Positions 5,092 to 7,768 of a DNA stretch of 7,768 bases are shown here, piece by piece. The stretch comes from CAZTLE01 sp964614415. Lineage in GTDB: Bacteria > Bacteroidota > Bacteroidia > Flavobacteriales > Flavobacteriaceae. The notes beneath the pieces were generated by a model. The model did not search any database, had not been told where the DNA came from, and saw only the letters and a list, made by a program, of their open reading frames with translations. The translations under genes were made by a program, and so were the position numbers. The stretch covers positions 1 through 7,768 of the forward strand of contig CAZTLE010000192.1 of assembly GCA_964614415.1 (NCBI GenBank). Direction: 5' to 3'. Positions within the stretch are counted from its first letter, which is position 1. Each line of letters opens with the position of its first letter.

Positions 5092-5787
5092 CTACCCCTT
5101 GTTTCCCCGTTTGACCGGTTTCGGAAAGGTTTCCTCTTTTACCACCTTACCGCCTTTGTAGTACTTCCACAGCCCGTGTTTTTTACCCTCCTTGTATTGA
5201 CCCTCGATGGATACACTCCCGGAGGCATTGTAATAAGTGGCTGGGCCGTGAAGTTCTCCGGCTGCATAAATAAGCTTCTTAAGCAGAACTCCATCGTATG
5301 AGTAGTAATTGTTTGGGCCTTCTTCAACACCATTGACGTAAGTGGTCTCTTCGGTTACTTTGCCATTGGTGTAATAAGTAGTTTTTACACCGTCCAAATT
5401 CCCTGCGACATAATTCTCACGTGTCATTACATCCTTTGATCTCTTGTGGTAATAGACCCACTCCCCTATGCGGTTCTTGCCTTCCATCTTCCCTTCACTA
5501 ACAAGTTTGCCTTTCACCGTGTAATACTTTACATCGGCCGAGTTGTCATTCGGGTTGAATTCCTTAATAACCATGGGTTGCGTTCCGCATTCTTCACAAT
5601 AGAATTTAAAGGTTCCTGTCTCCTTCCCATGGTCAAACTGACCTTCATACCGAAGCTGTTTTGTTCCAGGAAAATACTTCTTCCATGGGCCATGACGTTC
5701 TCCGTTTTCATCAAATTGATTAACTTCCTGAGCAGTTCCCAGGATACTGAAGGACATTCCGAAGAGAAATAAAAACACGGTTTTCAT
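5092..5787 (-). CDS. Secreted MORN-repeat (YwqK-like) protein
   Basis: The 231-residue protein has a Sec signal peptide (MKTVFLFLFGMSFSILGTAQ, cleavage near residue 18-20, no lipobox cysteine) and then six to seven MORN-type beta-hairpin repeats. Clear ones are at about 31-39 (RHGPWKKYF), 53-63, 104-114 (KNRIGEWVYYH), 130-150, 154-174, 178-198 and 202-221 (KKHGLWKYYKGGKVVKEETF). A CxxC pair (Cys64, Cys67) sits in the second repeat and might form a disulfide. Pipelines often label such proteins YwqK-family antitoxin; no toxin gene lies nearby and the signal peptide argues for a periplasmic or surface location. It starts 44 bp after the yidC stop with no terminator or clear promoter between, so it is probably cotranscribed with yidC. 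Molecular function is unknown; MORN repeats generally bind proteins or lipids. Confidence 0.85.
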   Translation of the reverse strand: MKTVFLFLFGMSFSILGTAQEVNQFDENGERHGPWKKYFPGTKQLRYEGQFDHGKETGTFKFYCEECGTQPMVIKEFNPNDNSADVKYYTVKGKLVSEGKMEGKNRIGEWVYYHKRSKDVMTRENYVAGNLDGVKTTYYTNGKVTEETTYVNGVEEGPNNYYSYDGVLLKKLIYAAGELHGPATYYNASGSVSIEGQYKEGKKHGLWKYYKGGKVVKEETFPKPVKRGNKG

Positions 5788-5831
5788 GAACTACATTTTT
5801 ATTCTAGTAACGAATGTTTTTGCAATCTATT

Positions 5832-7724
5832 CTATTTCTTTTTCTGACGGGCCTTTTTCTGTTGTTCGGCCTGCTCCATCATTTCAGCCATTTTTCGTTG
5901 GAAACGGCTCTCTTTACGCGGCTTCTTTTTGTTTTGCTCAATACGAGCATGAATCTTCTCTTCATCCAATACAAAATTCTTGATTACCAGCATGATTCCA
6001 ATGGTAATAAGGTTGGATGTCAGATAATAAACCGATAATCCACTCGCATAGTTGTTAAAGAAGATCAACATGAACAACGGTGACAAGTACATAAGGAACT
6101 TCATATTGGGCATCCCCGGTTGCTGCTGCGCCTGCATGCTTTGCCTCATCGTCATATAAATAAAGATCGCAATGGAGGCCAGAATCGGGAACAAACTCAC
6201 GTGATTTCCATAGAATGTAGAGATAATTGGAATTTGAGCGTCCCACTCAAAGATCGTATCATAGCTCGATAAATCTTCCGCCCACAGGAAACTCTTTTGG
6301 CGCAGATCGAAGGCACTGGGGAAGAACGTGAACAATGCATAGAACACCGGAATTTGCAATAAAGCCGGCAAACAACCCTTTAACGGACTCGCCCCGGCAA
6401 TGTTCTGCAGTTTCATAGTCTCCTGCTGTACCTTCATCTTATCATTCTTGTACTTCTCCCGGATGGCGTCCAATTCGGGCTTGAGGACCTTCATCTTGGC
6501 CTGCGAGAGGTACTGACGGTACTGAACAGGTGAAAGTGCCAGTTTAATGATCACCGTAAGGAAGATGATAGCAATTCCCGCAGGAAGGAAGCTACTCAGC
6601 AACCCAAACAACGGAATGACCAAATACTTGTTGATCACACCGAAAATCCCCCATCCCAATGGCATGGCTTCATCCAGGTTACGCCCATACTTTCCTAAGA
6701 TCTTGTGATCTGTAGGACCGTAGTACATGTTCATGTCGTATGAAATTCCACCCGCTTTGGGTTCTAACAGCATACGCGCTCCGTATTCTTTCGTAAAGAC
6801 CGTATCGATTGTCTGATCCTGCACCAGGTTCTTTGAAGTGAGCTTCACCTCTTTGAACGGGGTGTCGGTAAGCAACATCGAACTAAAGAAGTGCTGACGG
6901 AAGTTCATCCAACTCACATCTGTCTCAAGTTCCTCATCATCTCCGGCCTGAGAAAGTTTCGAGTGCTTATCGCCTTCGTATTCGTAGGTCAATCGAGTAT
7001 AACGGTTTTCGTAGGTAATACTCTTGGCATGTCTGTATCCTTTCAGGTTCCAGTCCAAGTGGATGGGCTGAGAGGTGTTGAGAACGCCGTCCAGTCCTTG
7101 TGTTCGGATACTGAAATCCATCATGTACTCATCCGGAGGCAGTTCGTAACGGTACTCTATAAAAGCATTCGCAGAAGTCTTCAACTTCATGGAAAGCACC
7201 TTGTTATCACCGTTTTGTGTCAGACTGGGTTCGAAGTACAGGTCCTTCGTATTCAACAGACGGTTCTCCGCAGAAAACTCCAGATTAAGCGATGCATTGC
7301 CATCTTTTATGATGTGTACCGGAACCTTCTTATAGGTAGTATGCTCCTTGAGATAGGCTTCTTCGATATACCCTCCTTTATTGCTAATGGCCAGGTAGAG
7401 TACTTCGTTCTCCAGGACGGTAGTATTATCCGTTGCCGAAGGCAGTGTTCCGGAGTACGCAAACGACCCCAATTGGTTCCTTAGCTTTTCCAATCCCAGG
7501 GAATCGGACTCCTGCACGGCGGCTACCACCTCTTCAGTGACATCGTTGTTTTCGGTCTCGGTTGTAGTATCCTCTGCAGGTGGTGTTTCAGAGACTTGCT
7601 CGGTTCGCTGTTGCTCCTGAAGTTCTTCCTCCGTAGGTGCATTTTGATAAAGCAGCCAAACAAGGATTAGACCTATCAGCACAAATCCGATAAGTGAATT
7701 AAGATCAAACTTTTTTTCTTCCAT
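5832..7724 (-). CDS. yidC: Membrane protein insertase YidC
   Basis: YidC inserts and folds inner-membrane proteins, alone or with SecYEG. The 630-residue protein follows the Gram-negative layout. TM1 is at about 11-27. An acidic, Thr/Glu-rich linker spans 30-75 and the periplasmic beta-sandwich domain about 85-345. The insertase core follows with TM2 (about 366-398), a cytoplasmic helical hairpin (about 400-445), TM3 (SPLKGCLPALLQIPVFYALF, 446-465) and later TMs near 508-525, 543-557 and 563-582. The groove residue corresponding to E. coli Arg366 appears to be Lys394, five residues before Pro399, which keeps the positive charge. The tail (590-630) is rich in Lys and Arg, as expected for ribosome contact. 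The ATG at 7722-7724 places TM1 correctly. Only 44 bp of AT-rich sequence precede it and no full TAnnTTTG box is visible there, so the promoter may lie outside the window, possibly with an upstream gene. Confidence 0.97.
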   Translation of the reverse strand: MEEKKFDLNSLIGFVLIGLILVWLLYQNAPTEEELQEQQRTEQVSETPPAEDTTTETENNDVTEEVVAAVQESDSLGLEKLRNQLGSFAYSGTLPSATDNTTVLENEVLYLAISNKGGYIEEAYLKEHTTYKKVPVHIIKDGNASLNLEFSAENRLLNTKDLYFEPSLTQNGDNKVLSMKLKTSANAFIEYRYELPPDEYMMDFSIRTQGLDGVLNTSQPIHLDWNLKGYRHAKSITYENRYTRLTYEYEGDKHSKLSQAGDDEELETDVSWMNFRQHFFSSMLLTDTPFKEVKLTSKNLVQDQTIDTVFTKEYGARMLLEPKAGGISYDMNMYYGPTDHKILGKYGRNLDEAMPLGWGIFGVINKYLVIPLFGLLSSFLPAGIAIIFLTVIIKLALSPVQYRQYLSQAKMKVLKPELDAIREKYKNDKMKVQQETMKLQNIAGASPLKGCLPALLQIPVFYALFTFFPSAFDLRQKSFLWAEDLSSYDTIFEWDAQIPIISTFYGNHVSLFPILASIAIFIYMTMRQSMQAQQQPGMPNMKFLMYLSPLFMLIFFNNYASGLSVYYLTSNLITIGIMLVIKNFVLDEEKIHARIEQNKKKPRKESRFQRKMAEMMEQAEQQKKARQKKK

Positions 7725-7768
7725 ATATATTTCCGGTTGCCCTCGGAATTAATTTGTTTTATTCTGAA

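Noticed and set aside
5092..5787. Antitoxin of a toxin-antitoxin pair (usual YwqK label)
   Set aside because: The protein has a signal peptide and no adjacent small toxin gene. The label comes from family naming and nothing in this window supports it.
6891..7484. Plus-strand open frame of 197 codons opposite yidC
   Set aside because: It lies wholly within well-supported yidC coding sequence and its translation has no recognisable domain; it is an antisense shadow. Other plus-strand frames at 559-981, 2492-2872, 3105-3434 and 5065-5301 are treated the same way.

Overview
The window reads as ordinary chromosomal DNA of a member of the Bacteroidota, most likely a marine Flavobacteriaceae-type bacterium. 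Three things point there: a secreted S8 peptidase ending in a type IX secretion (T9SS) sorting domain, a YidC with the long Bacteroidota layout, and a LuxR-type helix-turn-helix C-terminus of the kind found on flavobacterial propeller or TPR regulators. Shine-Dalgarno sequences are not evident, which is also usual for the phylum.

Layout from left to right. Bases 1-417 (+) hold the C-terminal 138 codons of a LuxR-type regulator that begins outside the window. It converges on, and overlaps by 4 bp, a minus-strand cluster. Read in the direction of transcription, that cluster is mnmA (4178-2991), then an S8 serine peptidase with a signal peptide and T9SS tail (2977-1358), then a FabK/nitronate monooxygenase-like flavoprotein (1358-414). 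The gaps are 13 bp and a 1-bp stop/start overlap, so the three are probably one transcript. A good Bacteroidota -7 box (TAnnTTTG) lies just upstream of mnmA. Farther right, also on the minus strand, yidC (7724-5832) is followed 44 bp later by a secreted MORN-repeat (YwqK-like) protein (5787-5092).

Between the two minus-strand clusters lies a 913-bp stretch (4179-5091) with no gene. About 825 bp of it (4213-5037) is a composite repeat array. Almost every segment reads as 7-bp words, but the word changes from block to block: GGtttGA, TCTattC, GTTTTGA, GATGGAA, AACGAAT. The blocks recur in the same order in three larger units, and units 2 and 3 share an 88-bp perfect direct repeat. This heptad array is the one part of the window that normal annotation does not explain and is the main object of interest. 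It is non-coding on both strands, has no CRISPR or insertion-sequence architecture, and reaches into the upstream promoter region of mnmA.

Functionally the genes are housekeeping or envelope-related: tRNA wobble-uridine thiolation (MnmA), inner-membrane protein insertion (YidC), an exported protease, an exported MORN protein and a flavin oxidoreductase. I see no defence system, prophage or mobile-element gene.
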